Part shown: positions 21,357-33,864 of the stretch, in pieces
Position numbering within the stretch: position 1 is the stretch's first letter
Layout of the letters: the number at the start of each line of letters is the position of its first letter
Assembly (NCBI GenBank): GCA_030220185.1
Contig: JASPKZ010010238.1
Span: forward strand, 1 to 64,000
Direction: 5' to 3'
Length of the DNA stretch: 64,000 bases
Origin: Diploptera punctata
Lineage: Eukaryota; Arthropoda; Insecta; Blattodea; Blaberidae
Translations under genes and position numbers: made by a program
Notes under the pieces: model-generated
What the model saw: the letters and a program-made list of their open reading frames with translations, nothing else
The model's database searches: none
Told to the model about the DNA's origin: nothing

Positions 21357-21440
<84 letters not shown>
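21357..21440. repeat. (ACT)n then (AAT)n microsatellite
   Basis: Compound trinucleotide tract following the RTE-A tail. Confidence 0.95.
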
Positions 21441-21441
<1 letters not shown>

Positions 21442-22027
21442 TGCTGGTTTTGGTAACAACATACATACACCAGCATGAGAAAAGCCATTTAAACGGAACA
21501 TACCAAACGGAATACAAAAAGTACGTTTTGTCGCAAAATGATACTATTCCGCCAGTTCTTCAATCTGACCTTGGATTCCATTCCCACTCGACAAGACGTA
21601 CGTTTCACTCTTTACATGCCACATTTTATTGGATAGGATTTGTCCTGTTCTATATAACGTACAATAAGACATAGCGTGTAAACCGGCCTTTGTGGATCGT
21701 TAAATTATTAAATATTTAAACACTCCATCACAATAAAATATGAATTGTGTATTGGGAGGTAGCTACTATTGGAAAACCTTTCCCTGTTAGCCTTATTTAT
21801 TTGAACTGTTAATACATATACTTTATCATGAACATTCTGTGAGCGATTTGCTAAAATGTATTTTCCATCACAACATATGTGATAAGTAATGTTTATCATT
21901 CCATAAAATGTGTATGCATTCATCCATAACGCATAAAAAATTCCTGAATTCAGGCTAATTCTATATGTGCTACATTAATAACATTTAAGGCTCAACTGCA
22001 CTTCTAGCGCTTGATTTTTCGGATACA
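21441..22027. other. Unassigned stretch
   Basis: Small ORFs on both strands (21441-21674, 21708-21923) have no recognisable domain. Confidence 0.4.
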
Positions 22028-23160
22028 TTGTTGTAAACTATAGCTCTTCTTCTGTATTTATTAACATTATTTAATATTTTTCACTTTTTCAAACAATTTT
22101 ATAACATTATTATACAATTTTGAAGTACTTATTTAAATATGCAAATCACAATATTATGACACTGTTAGACAATATTGTGATGCTAACTGCTATTTTCTAC
22201 ACAGAGTATATTACTCAGTATATGATTTTTCTATCGCTGTTTTGGGTTACCGCTGGTTGGATCAGCGTTAGGGAGTGATAAGTAAGTGTACACCCATTTT
22301 TAATAAACGTTGGTAATTTTAATATTATTAATGTATTTTTTAACATAGATTTGGGGATTTATTGCAAATTTGGCCAATTAAATTTCATAGCGACGGATAG
22401 TAATCGAGGATGATAATCGATATGTGGTTCAATTCTGGGTTCTATCGCTGGGAGGAAGTGGCTGAATTGAAATGTCTAGGAACAATAATCACAAATAGGC
22501 CTAAGTAAAAAATTAAACATAGGCTCAATTCTGGAAATGCGTGCTATTATGCATTGCAGAGACTCTAGATGTCCCAACTCCTTTCAAAAAAGCGTTAAAA
22601 TTTATTCTACCAGTTATATTATATGGATGCGAAACATGAACTCTTACTTTAAGGGAGGAAAGGAGATTACAAGTATTTGAGAATAAAGTACTTAGGAAAA
22701 TTTTTTGACCAAAGAGAGATGAACAGACAGGTGAATGGAGAAGACTACATAACAATGAACTACATGGTCTTTATAGGAAGCCAGATATAATAAGAACAGC
22801 TAAGTCTCGTAGACTGCGATGGGCAGGACATGTTGCACGTATGGGGAATGAAAGACTTGCAAGGAAGCTTCTTGTAGGAAAGCCAGAGGGAAATCGCCCA
22901 GTTGGTAGACCAAGAATGAGGTGGGAGAATAACACTAACTATGATTTGAGGGAAGTAGATCATACAGGGAATGATTGGAAAGCATTAGCTCAGGATAGGG
23001 ATGTATGGAGAGCTTATGTCCGCGCGGCAATGAATCTACGTTTTCGATAGTGCCAGGAAGTAAGTATCGCTGGTTCTATAAACTCTGGCGCATGCGCACT
23101 GTTGTTCTATAGGACTTTGAAAATATTTCACGCTAGTTTAAGTGCAGTTTTTCTAAATTT
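22028..23160. repeat. Unclassified interspersed repeat X, copy 2 (filled site)
   Basis: Aligns with 18838-19345 on both sides of an RTE-A insertion at 22452-23064. The comparison gives the empty site directly. Confidence 0.8.
22452..23064 (+). mobile_element. RTE-A, 5'-truncated, inserted in repeat X
   Basis: Starts at the EEVAEF region and ends with a short tail. TSD tatcgctgg (22443-22451, 23065-23073). Several frameshifts; the longest C-terminal frame is 22841-23050 (GNRPVGRPRMRW, QDRDVWRAYVRAAMNL). Confidence 0.9.
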
Positions 23161-23702
23161 GAACCTCATTGCTATAATTAAACTTGCATATTTTATTTAC
23201 CTGTATTACCATTTATGTATTTTTATTTCGAACATTAAATTGTAAAATCTTAATACATTACATAAACACATCCCCGTGAAGTAATTCACATTACATTATC
23301 AACGTAAATTAAAAATAGTGCTGTTTCACCATGAACATGGTTAAAATGAATAAGTGCAGCTCTTCCATTCACGCAGTGCAGACATAGCTTTACGCTCTGA
23401 AGAACAATTTTCTCTTATGATATTACATGGCAAGCAGCATTGTGAATTCCAGTGTCAGGGACTTACTCCATGAGCGATATGTGGTGACAAGTTAATAGCG
23501 CCATTGCGAATGTCCAGCAGAAAACACATTCCAACGCTTTAAAACGCATTCCTCACCCTCTCTTACAGAAAGAGTTTATAGTTTTGCTTTTAAAAGGAAC
23601 CAGTAAATGTTCCAACTTCAACTGGAAATGGTTATTTTTATGATTATTGTACACTTATTTACACTAGTATATTCTCAATTTGTATCTTGGAGTTTAAGAG
23701 TT
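23161..23702. other. Unassigned stretch
   Basis: Nothing recognised. Confidence 0.4.
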
Positions 23703-23713
23703 AGTAGTTGAAA

Positions 23714-24428
23714 CTAAATATATGGTCACACGTAGAAATTCAGTATATAATGGAAATCGACAGCTAATGACAAATGAGGGAAATTTTGAGGAAGTGGCTG
23801 AATTCAAATAACTAGGAACAATAATCACAAATAGGAATGAGATGCACAAAGAAATTAAACATAGGCTCAATTCTGGAAATGTGAGCTATTATGCATTGCA
23901 GAGACTTTTGATGTACCAACTCCTTTCAAAAAACGTTAAGCTGAAAATATATAAAACTATTATTCTACCAGTTATATTATATGGGTGCGAAAAATGGACT
24001 CTTACTTTAAGGGAGGAAAGGAGATTACGAGTATTTGAGAATAAAGTTCTTAGGAAATTTTTTGGACCAAAGAGAGATGAACAGACAGGTGAATGGAGAA
24101 GACTACATAACAATGAACTACATGGTCTTTATAGGAAGCCAGATATAATAAGAACAGTTAAGTCTCGTAGACTGCGATGGGCAGGACATGTTGCGCGTAT
24201 GGGGAATGAAAGACGTGCATGGAAGCTTCTTGTAGGAAAGCCAGAGGGAAAACGCCCAGTTGGTAGGCCAAGAATGAGGTGGTAGAACAACATTAACTAT
24301 GATTTGAGGGAAGTAGATTATACAGGGAATGATTGGAAAGCATTAGCTCAGGATAGGGATGTATGGAGAGCTTATGTCCGCGCGGCCATGAACCTTCGGG
24401 TTCGATAGTGCCAGTGAGTAAGTAAGTA
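23714..24428 (+). mobile_element. RTE-A, 5'-truncated, young-looking
   Basis: TSD agtagttgaaa (23703-23713, 24429-24439). The frame 23842-24285 (147 codons) covers HKEIKHRLNSGN to RPVGRPRMRW and is ended by one nonsense change (tgg to tag, about 24284). High similarity to the copy at 59467. Ends in three AAGT units. Confidence 0.92.
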
Positions 24429-24439
24429 AGTAGTTGAAA

Positions 24440-25254
24440 ATACTATCATTTAAAAAAATTATTTTTTTGTAAGCAAGGAACTAACGGCTTGTTCCAGGTG
24501 TTTAAGCTGGTAAGTGTCTTTGCTACTTATTTATGATAGCTCATAACTATGTTTATTACTGAAAAATTGTGACCTCTCATCTAACTGTGTTTATATAAAG
24601 AATTGTTCTTGTAATATGGGGTTTTAAATGCTCACCAATATTCTTGACGTAAATTAACTTTTTTTGTGCAAAAGTGCGTTTTGTCGTACTTACAGTAATG
24701 ACCACAATGATTAAAAGTTCAACTTTCTATATTTCAGGGTTGCCAACCTAAATAACTTCTTCCTTTCAAGTATTAGGCCAAGGCCTGTTACGATCCTATA
24801 GAAAATCTTCCCTCCAGCGTCTAGGAAATTCTCGTATAAAACTTGAAAGCATAATAATAGTCCCTTCGATTGTTTGCTGGCCAAAGGAAGGCAAGACCAG
24901 TGATGGGGCTGCCATCTTATAGCCTCTGGTCAGGCTTTTCTGGAGAAGAAAAGAAAATAAAGGAAAGAAGAAATGGAAGAAAGGAAAGATTCCCTAGCCC
25001 TCGGATGCCCCAATAGCGTCGGGGTCGAAAAAATACAGGAGTTAACCAAGAGAGGTTAGATAGTAAAGTTAAAAGAGAGCAAAACACAAGTAAGTGGAAG
25101 AAATGTTTTGCACAGCTTGGGCACCTTGTGGTCGCCATCCACATATCCCCTAAATGAGGACCCCTGAGGTACTATAAACTGTAATATTACATATTATAAA
25201 CCACGCTTAGGAAGTAAAACCACTGCCCTTTACGTATACTACCTACAATCTATG
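24440..25254. other. Unassigned stretch
   Basis: No clear family. An antisense ORF (24917-25144) is low-complexity and unlikely to be real. Confidence 0.4.
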
Positions 25255-25565
25255 TATCCTATGTAATAATTCTGCCCGAGGGCAGGTCTTTCCAGCAATC
25301 ATAGCATTTTCATGCCATGCTTCGCAGCTTTACTAGGGAATTATAGGTGTGGTAGCTTCCCGTTGATTTCCACACCGGTGAAGGATGATGATGATAAGTG
25401 ATTATGATGACCGGATGATTTTAGGGAACAGTTGGGCTCTAAGCTTCCTGACATTTGTCTTACATGTGAGGAAAAACCTCACCCAGGAGACTGTCCCGAC
25501 CGGGAATCGAACCCGGGCCCGCTTCGTGATAAGGCAGCGCGCTATCTCGATACGCCAGCGGTGGC
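25255..25565 (-). mobile_element. SINE3, near full length
   Basis: Minus-strand tRNA-like head with B-box-like GGTTCGATTCC (about 25503-25513). The body has ctcacccagg and gacatttgtcttac, a (GAT)n-rich middle and the end ggcagaattattac. Same order as 26015, 46429 and 58199. Confidence 0.85.
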
Positions 25566-25869
25566 TCTACTTACAATGCATATAGGCCTACAAAAAATAT
25601 CCAAAATATAGTGTTAATATATCTTATGAGAAACAAATCACTGCAATTTAAATGAACTGAACTTTATTTGAGACAATATAAAAGAATAAATAAGTACTTG
25701 CGGCAATTTTATGACTGATTGGTGTAACGGCCTGACATAGTCTCGACTAATAAACATTGCCCACACTGTTAACGTCAGTCAGTTGTTTTATAATGAATGA
25801 AAATATTTCCAGCAGAGATGTGATTATTTTACTATCATTTATAATTTTGAAAACACCATTGCGCAAAAA

Positions 25870-25975
25870 ATAATGTACAACGCACGTTTGTGAAGTGTTT
25901 TACAGAATCTCGGAAATTTATCGCTTCTATAAAAACCACTTCCCAACCTCGCATCGTATATACTATTACAGTCTT
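25870..25975. repeat. Unclassified short repeat Y, copy 1
   Basis: Shares about 105 bp with 40236-40375 (gtacaacgcacgtttgtgaa ... ccacttcccaacctcgcatc). The inner parts form an imperfect hairpin, gaagtgttttacag / ctataaaaaccacttc. Confidence 0.6.
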
Positions 25976-26014
25976 CTAGGACCGGTAAACAAATACGTAT
26001 GAATATATTACATG

Positions 26015-26345
26015 GCACCGCTGTTCTGGTAGCGTGCTGCCTTGTCACGCAGCAGGCCCGGGTTCGATCCCCGGTCGGGGCAGTTTTTCTGGGTGAGGTT
26101 TTTATCGGGGTTTTTCCTCACCTGTAAGACAAATGTCAGGAAAACTTTAAGGCCCAAACGGTCCCCGAAATCATATGGCCATCATCATTATCCTTATCAT
26201 TATCATCATCATCATCATCACACTTCACCGGTGTGGAAAGCAACGGGAAGCTACCATACCTACAATTCCCTAGTAAAGCTGCAAGCATAGCATGAACATA
26301 CTATGATTGCAGTGAAGGACCTGCCCTCGGGCAGAATTACTATGG
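26015..26345 (+). mobile_element. SINE3, full copy
   Basis: Starts accgctgttctggtagcgtg. B-box-like GGGTTCGATCCCC lies at about 26059-26071. The conserved body contains cctcacctgtaagaca, then (ATC)n and cctgccctcgggcagaatta. No TSD resolved. Confidence 0.85.
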
Positions 26346-26374
26346 ATGGATTAAAAAAAACGCTAAAAATAATA

Positions 26375-27211
26375 TTTTTCACTTGCTTACTTACTTACTT
26401 ATTTACTCACTGGCTCTATCGAACCCGTAGGTTCATGGCCGCACGACCATCCCTATCCTGAGCCAATGCTTTCCAATCATTTCCTGTATAATCTACTTCC
26501 CTCAAATCATAGTTAATGTTATTCTCCCAACTCATTCTTGGTCTACCAACTGGGCGTTTTCCCTCTGGCTTTCCTACAAGTAGCTTCCATGCAAATCTTT
26601 CTTTCCCCATACGTGCAGCATGTCCTGCCCATCGCAGTCTACGAGACTTAACTGTTCTTATTATATCTGGCTTCCTATAAAGACCATGTAGTGTATTGTT
26701 ATGTAGTATTCTCCATTCACCTGTCTGTTCATCTCTCTTTGGTCCAAAAATTTTCCTAAGTACTTTATTCTCAAATACTTGTAATCTAATATCCTCCCTT
26801 AAAGTAAGGGTCCATGTTTCGCATCCATATAATATAACTGGTAGAATAATAGTTTTATATATTTTCAGTTCAACGTTCTATGAAAGGAGTTGGGACATCA
26901 AGTGTCTCTGCAATGCATAATAGCACGCATTTCCAGAATTGAGCCTATGTTTAATTTCTTTGTGCATCTCATTCCTATTTGTGATTATTTTTCGTAGGTA
27001 TTTGAATTCAGCCACTTCCTCAAAATTTCCCTCATTTTTCATTAGCTGTCGATTTCCATTATATAATGTACGCACGGACATAAGCTCTCCATTCATCCCT
27101 ACGTGTGACCATATTATTAGTTATATTGATATTTACGTGTGACCATATATTTAGTTTTATTGATATTTACTGCCAGTTCTAATTTCTTAGTGTTACTCAA
27201 TAGTGTGTGCG
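26375..27211 (-). mobile_element. RTE-A, 5'-truncated, rearranged
   Basis: Antisense RT thumb and C-terminus. Near 27065-27150 a short segment of the extreme 3' region (acggacataagctctcc) is copied into the middle and the stretch acgtgtgaccatat is present twice, so the upstream end is rearranged. A possible 8-bp TSD is aaataata (26367-26374, 27212-27219). Confidence 0.8.
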
Positions 27212-27274
27212 AAATAATAGAAAAAATGTTGGGCTAGAAATACATTTTTCTCAGAAATGATCAGATTTTTATAA

Positions 27275-28068
27275 CATACCCGGCGTGCGCTGCTACGCCA
27301 AAATAAATGAAAATTTATGTGCTTCTATGTTTAGTTGAATAAGTAAGAGGAAAACTTTGTATCGTAATTATTTGTAGATACCCCGTGTTGTTTACCCGGC
27401 GTTGTCCGGGAATCTACTCATCCCGATCTACTTGGCATAAATGAGCTGAAAGACAAAAATTAATGTACTTTTTATGATTGGCTGAATAAGTAAAATGAAA
27501 AAATAATTATAAATGTATATCATAATTATTTTAAGATTCCCCGTGCTGATTACCCGGTGTTGCCTAGGAATATACTTATCCCGATCTTCTTGGCATAAAT
27601 GAGCTAAAAGACAAAATTCGTTATTGTGAGTTATCCGTAAAAGAATACTCGCCATGTGCTGCTATGTTTGCACAGGAATCTACGTACTTGTCTCGGCCTT
27701 CTTGGCATCAATGAAAGTCAAAAATGGTTATTGTGAGTTATCCGTAAGAGATAAACATATGCTGTCGGGGACTTTTGCGAGATATTAAATTCTGTGCACA
27801 TTACTTTTGTGTATTTGTTATGGTTTAGGCAGCGTATGCAACTTAAGCGTCCAAAGAGCTACTTTTTCACGTTTTCCACTACAAAGGGCGATTTATAAGG
27901 GTGTAGGAGTTGAGTATCACAACTCTCTTATAGACTATGTTCATTCCTAGAATCTCCTCAACATTTTGCAAAATGCCCCATCACAATCGAATCAATGGTA
28001 TAGTCGCGCATGAAGACCAAACAAACATACAAACAAACAGACAATCATTTTTATACATTAGATTCTAC
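27275..28068. repeat. Unclassified interspersed repeat with internal duplications
   Basis: Three imperfect units share acccggcgttg..., gaatctac and cttggcataaatgagctgaaaga at about 27395-27450, 27555-27610 and 27670-27720. The end aaacaaacatacaaacaaac lies at about 28018-28037. Similar sequence types are common as non-LTR 3' ends in insects; that assignment is an inference. Confidence 0.45.
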
Positions 28069-28156
28069 AATACGACCACATATTTAGTTTTATCGATGTT
28101 TGCTTCCAGTCCAACTTTTATTAAAATTTTAAGTATACTTAAATAATATTTTTCTT

Positions 28157-28875
28157 ACTTACTTACTCACTGGCACTATCAAACCCATAGGTTCATGGCC
28201 GCGAGGACATAAGCTCTACATACATCGCTATCCTGAGCTAATGCTTTCCAATCATTCCCTGTATAATCTACTTCCCTCAAATCATAGTTAATGTTATTCT
28301 CCCACCTCATTCTTGGTCTACCAACTGGACGTTTTCCCTCTGGCTTTCCTACAAGAAGCTTCCATGCACGTCTTTCATTCCCCATACGTGCAACATGTCC
28401 TGCCCATCGCAGTCTCCGAGACTTAACTGTTCTTATTATATCTGGCTTCCTATAGAGACCATGTAGTTCATTGTTATGTAGTCTTCTCCATTCACATGTC
28501 TGTTCATCTCTCTTTGGTCCAAAAATCTTCCTAAGTACTTTATTCTCAAATACTTGTAATCTCTTTTCCTCCCTTAAAGTAAGAGTCCATGTTTCGCACC
28601 CATATAATATAACTGGTAGAATAATAGTTTTATATATTTTAAGTTTAACGTTTTTTGAAAGGAGTTGGGACATCAGTCTCTGCAATGCATAATAGCACGC
28701 ATTTCCAGAATTGAGCCTATGTTTAATTTCTTTGTGCATCTCATTCCTATTTGTGATTATTGTTCCTAGGTATTTGAATTCAGCCACTTCCTCAAAATTT
28801 CCTTCATTTGTCATTAGCTGTCCATTTCCATTATCTAATGAATTTCTACGTGTGACCATATATTTAGTTTTATTG
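28157..28875 (-). mobile_element. RTE-A, 5'-truncated, well preserved
   Basis: TSD atatttttctt (28146-28156, 28876-28886). The antisense frame 28859-28179 (226 codons) is open from MVTRRNSLDNGNG to the C-terminus, including CETWTLTLREEKR, RLRWAGHVARMGNERR and RPVGRPRMRW. One residue is missing near QRL-MSQLLS. It lacks the RT catalytic core because of 5' truncation. Confidence 0.93.
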
Positions 28876-28886
28876 ATATTTTTCTT

Positions 28887-29160
28887 GGAATTCGAAATAA
28901 CTTGACACTTAAAGTTTTCCAGTAGAACTTTAATAGCTGCGTATCGGAAACCAATATTACTAGATTTACAGTAAAACTGAAAGGAAGCGGATATCGTCAG
29001 GCAGTTAAAGCTACAGATGTACTGTATAGCAAGCAGATTGTGTTCAAATTGTTATTGTTAAGTTGAAATTTATTAGATAAGAGAATATGGTTCAAATGCT
29101 TTTCCCATTCAATGGCCTCTGACACTTAAGATTACAATTTCAAACGACGATTGTAATATT
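28887..29160. other. Unassigned stretch
   Basis: Nothing recognised. Confidence 0.4.
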
Positions 29161-29899
29161 CATAAGTAATGCCACGAGTGATTTCCAAATTATCGATAAA
29201 TTCACGACTCACGAATTGAGGAGTGAATTTATCTAGAGAATTTGGAAATCAAGAGTGGCATTTGTTAGGACTATTTAACGAATAAAATTAAGCTGTTTAC
29301 TCACTAATCATTATTTAAATATAGTTATTTTAAAATATTTATATATTTAATGTAAACGGCGATGTTTGAAAACAAATGAGAAACGATTGGTATGCTTCAT
29401 TTGCTTCTTTTGTTCGTCACTGCAACCAGATCATATTATTTATTGCCAAAGGAACGCAATATTGTAAGAATGCACTCTAGTGGAGAAAAAAATGAAACAC
29501 ATCAAACTGTATATTAATTCATTTCTGATGTCCTATAATGTAAATATGACAATTATATTTTTCTGGAAAAAAATACGTTTAGCAAAGTGCAAACACTGGT
29601 TTCTTTTTTTGGTGGTATAATCAATTGCTAAAAATATTTTTGTATTAACTCCCGCTTGCGGTATGTGTTGACATTAATGCACTATATATACAATCTGGTA
29701 GCCGTATTTCTTAGCGAGTCAGTCACTGCAAAATAATGCTATTACCTAATCAGAATGTTAAAAAGGAAGTGCTTTCTTTGTTATGAAAAACTTTAGTTGG
29801 TAAATTCTAGGCGAAACAAGACTGTGATTGGTTGTAAATAAAAAATCATTGTAACGTTATTGGTCATTTACTCCCATTTGGGGCATGAGTTAAATAGTC
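29161..29899 (-). mobile_element. Helentron-like element, copy 4 (complete)
   Basis: On the minus strand runs from GACTATTTAAC (29899) to the stem-loop (about 29168-29262) and ATTACTTATGA. Keeps the same fixed mismatches in the stem as copies 2 and 7. Confidence 0.75.
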
Positions 29900-30058
29900 A
29901 ATTTAATAAGTTCATAATTCTTGAACTACTGTACTTCGAATATTTTTTTCTTAGGATTCTCAGGTATAATGTTTGCAGCATATAAAAAAGTCAAAAAAAG
30001 TGACGACACGAAGATAAATGATAGAGAATTTAACCCAAGTTTTGTAATCTTGTAATTT

Positions 30059-31672
30059 AGATAGATAGATCATCAGTTGATGAATGTCTTTGACATCGTC
30101 CGATTCCTAATAGCCAATTTTGTCGGTCCATCCAATTTCCTGGTTGTAGATGTTTCTCCTTCATATAAATATATTCCCTTACTCCAGGAGGTTTTAGGTC
30201 TTCCTCTGTCTCGTCTTTCTTCCTGTTTCTATTCCAAAACACATTTCGATAGCCGATCCTCTTCAATTTGCTGGACATGTCGGTACCATCTTAAATGCTG
30301 AGTTTTATTACACTCTAAAAAATAGTGTGCTTAATCTTAATTTTCTCCCTTATAACTGAGTTTCTGATTTTTTCTGTTCTTGAAATTCTTGCTGTCCTTC
30401 GTATAAAATTCATTTCCGTTGCCAAAAGATACTTATTTGTTTTTTTTGTTAATGGCCAAAGTTCTGCTCCATATGTGATGATGCTTTTAACAATTGTATG
30501 ATATATGTAGATAGATAGCTAAGCCCATGTTTTCCTTTTACTGAGATTTTAGGCGCTCTCCCCCCTACAGGGAAGAATCTGAACCATATTAATTTAGTTA
30601 CACTTGTTTTCGTATAGATGTCTTTTTTTTCAGTGGACCGTGGTCAGCGTTCCGCCTCATACTGACATCTAGGAAACCAAGGTAGTACTAGGACGGGAAA
30701 ATTTGGTAAATTTTGCTTAGATGCCTTTTCATTCAGGCTTAAGGATTTTTTACGAGCCTGAAAATCTTCAGACTCGGCACCCTCGGCTTAAAGTCCCTCC
30801 CGGAGGACTTGCTCCTTGGATTTTTCCGTCCTAAAAAAATCCATCGACCCCGGCCGGGTTTGAACCCGCGACCCTCGGGACCAGAGGCAAGGAGCATAGC
30901 CACTAGTCCACCGCGGCCGATGTATGATATATATCAATTTTATTTTTATTACTTGTATTTTTATCCCACAATATTCTATTGAGGCAAGCAATTGCAAAAT
31001 TTTCTTTATTATTTATATTTCTTATTTCTTCTTCATACTTCAATTTTTATTTATTTTAATTCCCAAAATTGTGATCTCACTATAAGGTTTTATTGTTTCT
31101 CCAGTCTCCAAAATTATTTTTTTTTCTGGTTCACCAATTTTGTTTTCTTCATGTTCAAAATTAATCCCCATTTATCATAATCTTCTATTAATTTTCTAGT
31201 CATATATTCTAAATCTTCATAATGTTGTGAAATTAATAATTGGCCACCTGTATCAAATGCAAGTTGTATAAAGTTTTATTGTTTGAAATAGGAATTCCCA
31301 TACTTGATTTTTTTCCTCCATTTCTTTAATATTTGATGTACATATATTTTAAACAGAGTCGGTGATAGACAACAACCTTGAACAAAGACCTTTATGTATC
31401 GTAAATCCATTGACAATTTACTGAATTTACTGCCAATTTTAATTTTAGATATGCAATTGTCATAATAAATTTGTATTGCTTTAATTATTATGTCTTAATT
31501 TCCATACGTCTTAAAGCAATCCATAGTTTCTCTATAGGGACATTGTCGTATGCTTTCTCAAGATCTACAAATAGTAGGTGCAAAGGTTGTTCATATTTCA
31601 TTTTCTTTTCTATTACCTGAGTAATGCAAAATAAATCGTCGGTTGTGGAACAACCTGCTCTAAAAGTTAACA
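30059..31672 (-). pseudogene. RT family D, longer copy split by SINE2
   Basis: Antisense: 31672-31488 encodes TFRAGCSTTDDLFCITQVIE, LHLLFVDLEKAYDNVPIEKL and related fingers/palm motifs (first catalytic aspartate in VDLEKAYD). Later parts are badly decayed. The 3' end is (GATA)n at 30059. SINE2 occupies 30507-30920. The far end abuts an opposite-strand RT-E fragment. Confidence 0.85.
30507..30920 (-). mobile_element. SINE2, full copy inside RT-D
   Basis: B-box-like GGTTCAAACCC and head GGCCGCGGTGGACTAGTGG as in 7349. The exact 12-bp TSD tgtatgatatat (30495-30506, 30921-30932) lies within RT-D sequence. Confidence 0.93.
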
Positions 31673-31797
31673 TGGAAGAAAACATGAAGACATTAATGCA
31701 AGTAAGATGGCTAAGCATTGAAGATGCCCCAGATCGTTGGCGTTGGAGGTTTGGCACGGAAAGACAGCAGCAGCTGTAAAAACCCTAAGATAGATAG
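31673..31797 (+). pseudogene. RT family E, last 125 bp
   Basis: Matches 47870-48000 (taacatggaaga ... gtttggcacgg ... agatagatag). Encodes the extreme C-terminus ending in QQL and stop. Confidence 0.85.
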
Positions 31798-32301
31798 ATA
31801 AAAATAACAAACACTAAAAAATTAATAGAAGTAGTAAAGAAACAAGCTGACAAAACAACACACATATCTGGATAGATTTAATTTGGCGCAACAAACATAT
31901 ATCAATGGAAAACAAAACCCGCATGCACAAAACGATGGTTCGACCAGTTATTTTATATGGAGCACAAAGTAGGGCTTATACAACAAAAATAAACAAATAA
32001 TAAGCACATATGAAATTACGAACTATTTAAGGGAAAATATTATTTGATATGACACACAACACAGAAATTAGAGACAAATGTCATATTCCAAATTTATTAT
32101 ACTTAGACGAAAATATTGGAAAGGTCATATAGAAATAATGGAAGACAACCGACTTGCAAAAAGAGCTAAAGAAGATAGAACAATGGACGGGAGAAGAACA
32201 AGAAGAAAACCAGCCAAGAGATGGATAGACACTGATTGCACATCCAATACGTCTTCCTCCGAGGAGTGATATTAGAAATAAACAGACCGAAAATCGTACA
32301 A

Positions 32302-32305
<4 letters not shown>
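31798..32305 (+). pseudogene. RT family K, C-terminal fragment
   Basis: Decayed frames show VIWRNKHISMENKTRMHKT, VRPVILYGAQ, RRKYWKGHIEIMEDNRLAKR and RRKPAKRWIDTDC, the order thumb to C-terminal tail of a non-LTR RT. Followed by (AAT)n. Confidence 0.7.

Positions 32306-32361
<56 letters not shown>
32306..32361. repeat. (AAT)n microsatellite
   Basis: About 18 units between two retroposon ends. Confidence 0.95.
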
Positions 32362-32362
<1 letters not shown>

Positions 32363-32550
32363 TTTTATTTATTCTGGTAGAGTTAAGGCCGTAAGGCTAT
32401 CTCTTTCACTCAACCAGCACAAATACAAATAAATATTTGACAAATATAGATATACATTATACTAATTATAAACAGTTCAAGATACATTAAATGTAGCAAT
32501 GTAAATTTCATGTACAAACATTTTATATGACGATAACAATAATAGTACTT
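32362..32550 (-). mobile_element. Short retroposon Z (3' end with ATT tail)
   Basis: On the minus strand it ends ...gccttaactctaccagaataaataaaac(ATT)n. A similar end (gccttaactctgccagg) occurs at 41483. Body AT-rich without ORF. Confidence 0.55.
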
Positions 32551-32552
32551 AC

Positions 32553-32612
<60 letters not shown>
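32551..32612. repeat. (AAT)n microsatellite
   Basis: About 20 units. Confidence 0.95.
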
Positions 32613-32613
<1 letters not shown>

Positions 32614-33255
32614 TGGATTAAAGATATCTACAGAAAAAACAAAAGTTATGGCATTTCAAGGTGTAGATCCTGTCAGAAGTAAAATTGTACTGGACAATAA
32701 AATTTTGGAGCAGGTGAATAATTTTACATATCTAGGATGCAATATCTCATATGAAGAAGAAAAGGATGTAAATGCAAAAATATCTAAATTTTTAAGAATT
32801 TTAGGGTTAATAAATTCTATCTTCAAGCCACAGTTAGTCCAAAAGCATTCAAGACTGAAAGTGTATAAAACACTGGCTCTTCCAACTCTTTTGTATGGTA
32901 GCGAAGTATGGACGTTGAAACAGAAGGATATACAGAGACTTAGATCTGCTGAAATGAGATATCTTCGGAGGACTGCAGGATACACACTACTAGATCACAA
33001 AAAAAAAAAAAAATGAAGACATCTTAGAAGAATTACACATGGAATATTTAGAAAACAAAATTTCTGATTATAAGTCAAGATGAATACAACATGTTCATCG
33101 AATGGAAGATCACAGAATACCTAAACAAATGTTAAGATATCAACCTGCAAGAATAAGAAGACCAGGACGTCCACTCAAAAGACTTTTGGATGGTGTTTCT
33201 CTTGAGAACGAAACAGGTCAACAAATGGCCTAAATTCATGAATGTACTATGATGA
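32613..33255 (+). pseudogene. RT family H, copy 1
   Basis: Open 32648-33016: MAFQGVDPVRSKIVLDNKIL, NNFTYLGCNISYEEEKDV, LPTLLYGSEVWTLKQKDI and RRTAGYTLLDH, then an A run with a frameshift. Continues HRMEDHRIPKQMLRYQPA and RPGRPLKRLLDGV. Tail (ATG)n. The region before YLG is missing. Copy 2 is at 53452. Confidence 0.88.
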
Positions 33256-33270
33256 TGATGATAATAATAA

Positions 33271-33864
33271 TAATGATAATGATAATAATGATAATATAAT
33301 AATAATAATAATAATATAATAATATAAAAAAGATAAAATATAATTATGAATTATGAAATAAATTATGATTAAGAAGAAGAAGAAGAAGAAAAATAAGAAG
33401 AAGAAGAGTTTAGCCTATAATTATTTTTTAGCAGTATTAGGTTAAATTTCCATATATGTACATGTTTAAACATGTTATTTGTTCAACTTTGTACTCGTTG
33501 ACGTGTATAGGTTATGATACATGAACCATGAAGCCAGTTACTCTGCAAATTGAAAGTCGGAACATTTGCCTCACGCTATGGAAAGAAATATCCCAGTTCC
33601 AGATCGTCGCCGTCAGATCAGCGATCCATGTTAAAGAAAACCAAGCAAGAATTTCTAGTGTGTAAAATGGGATTGCATTACCATACAGATGGAGAGCAAG
33701 TCGGTTTCCAATTCACAAATATCCCCACCACCTCCTCTGGTAATCATTCGGCTAGTTCCAAGAATCACACTTTTTTCTAGCGCATGAAAAACAACTTGTC
33801 GCGTTAAAATAAATATCTGCTAATTCACAATCTTCCCTGCTTTTCTTCTCTCATTTATTATTAT
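33271..33864. other. Unassigned stretch with AAG/AAT-rich runs
   Basis: A 76-codon ORF (33550-33780) has no recognised domain. Confidence 0.4.
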
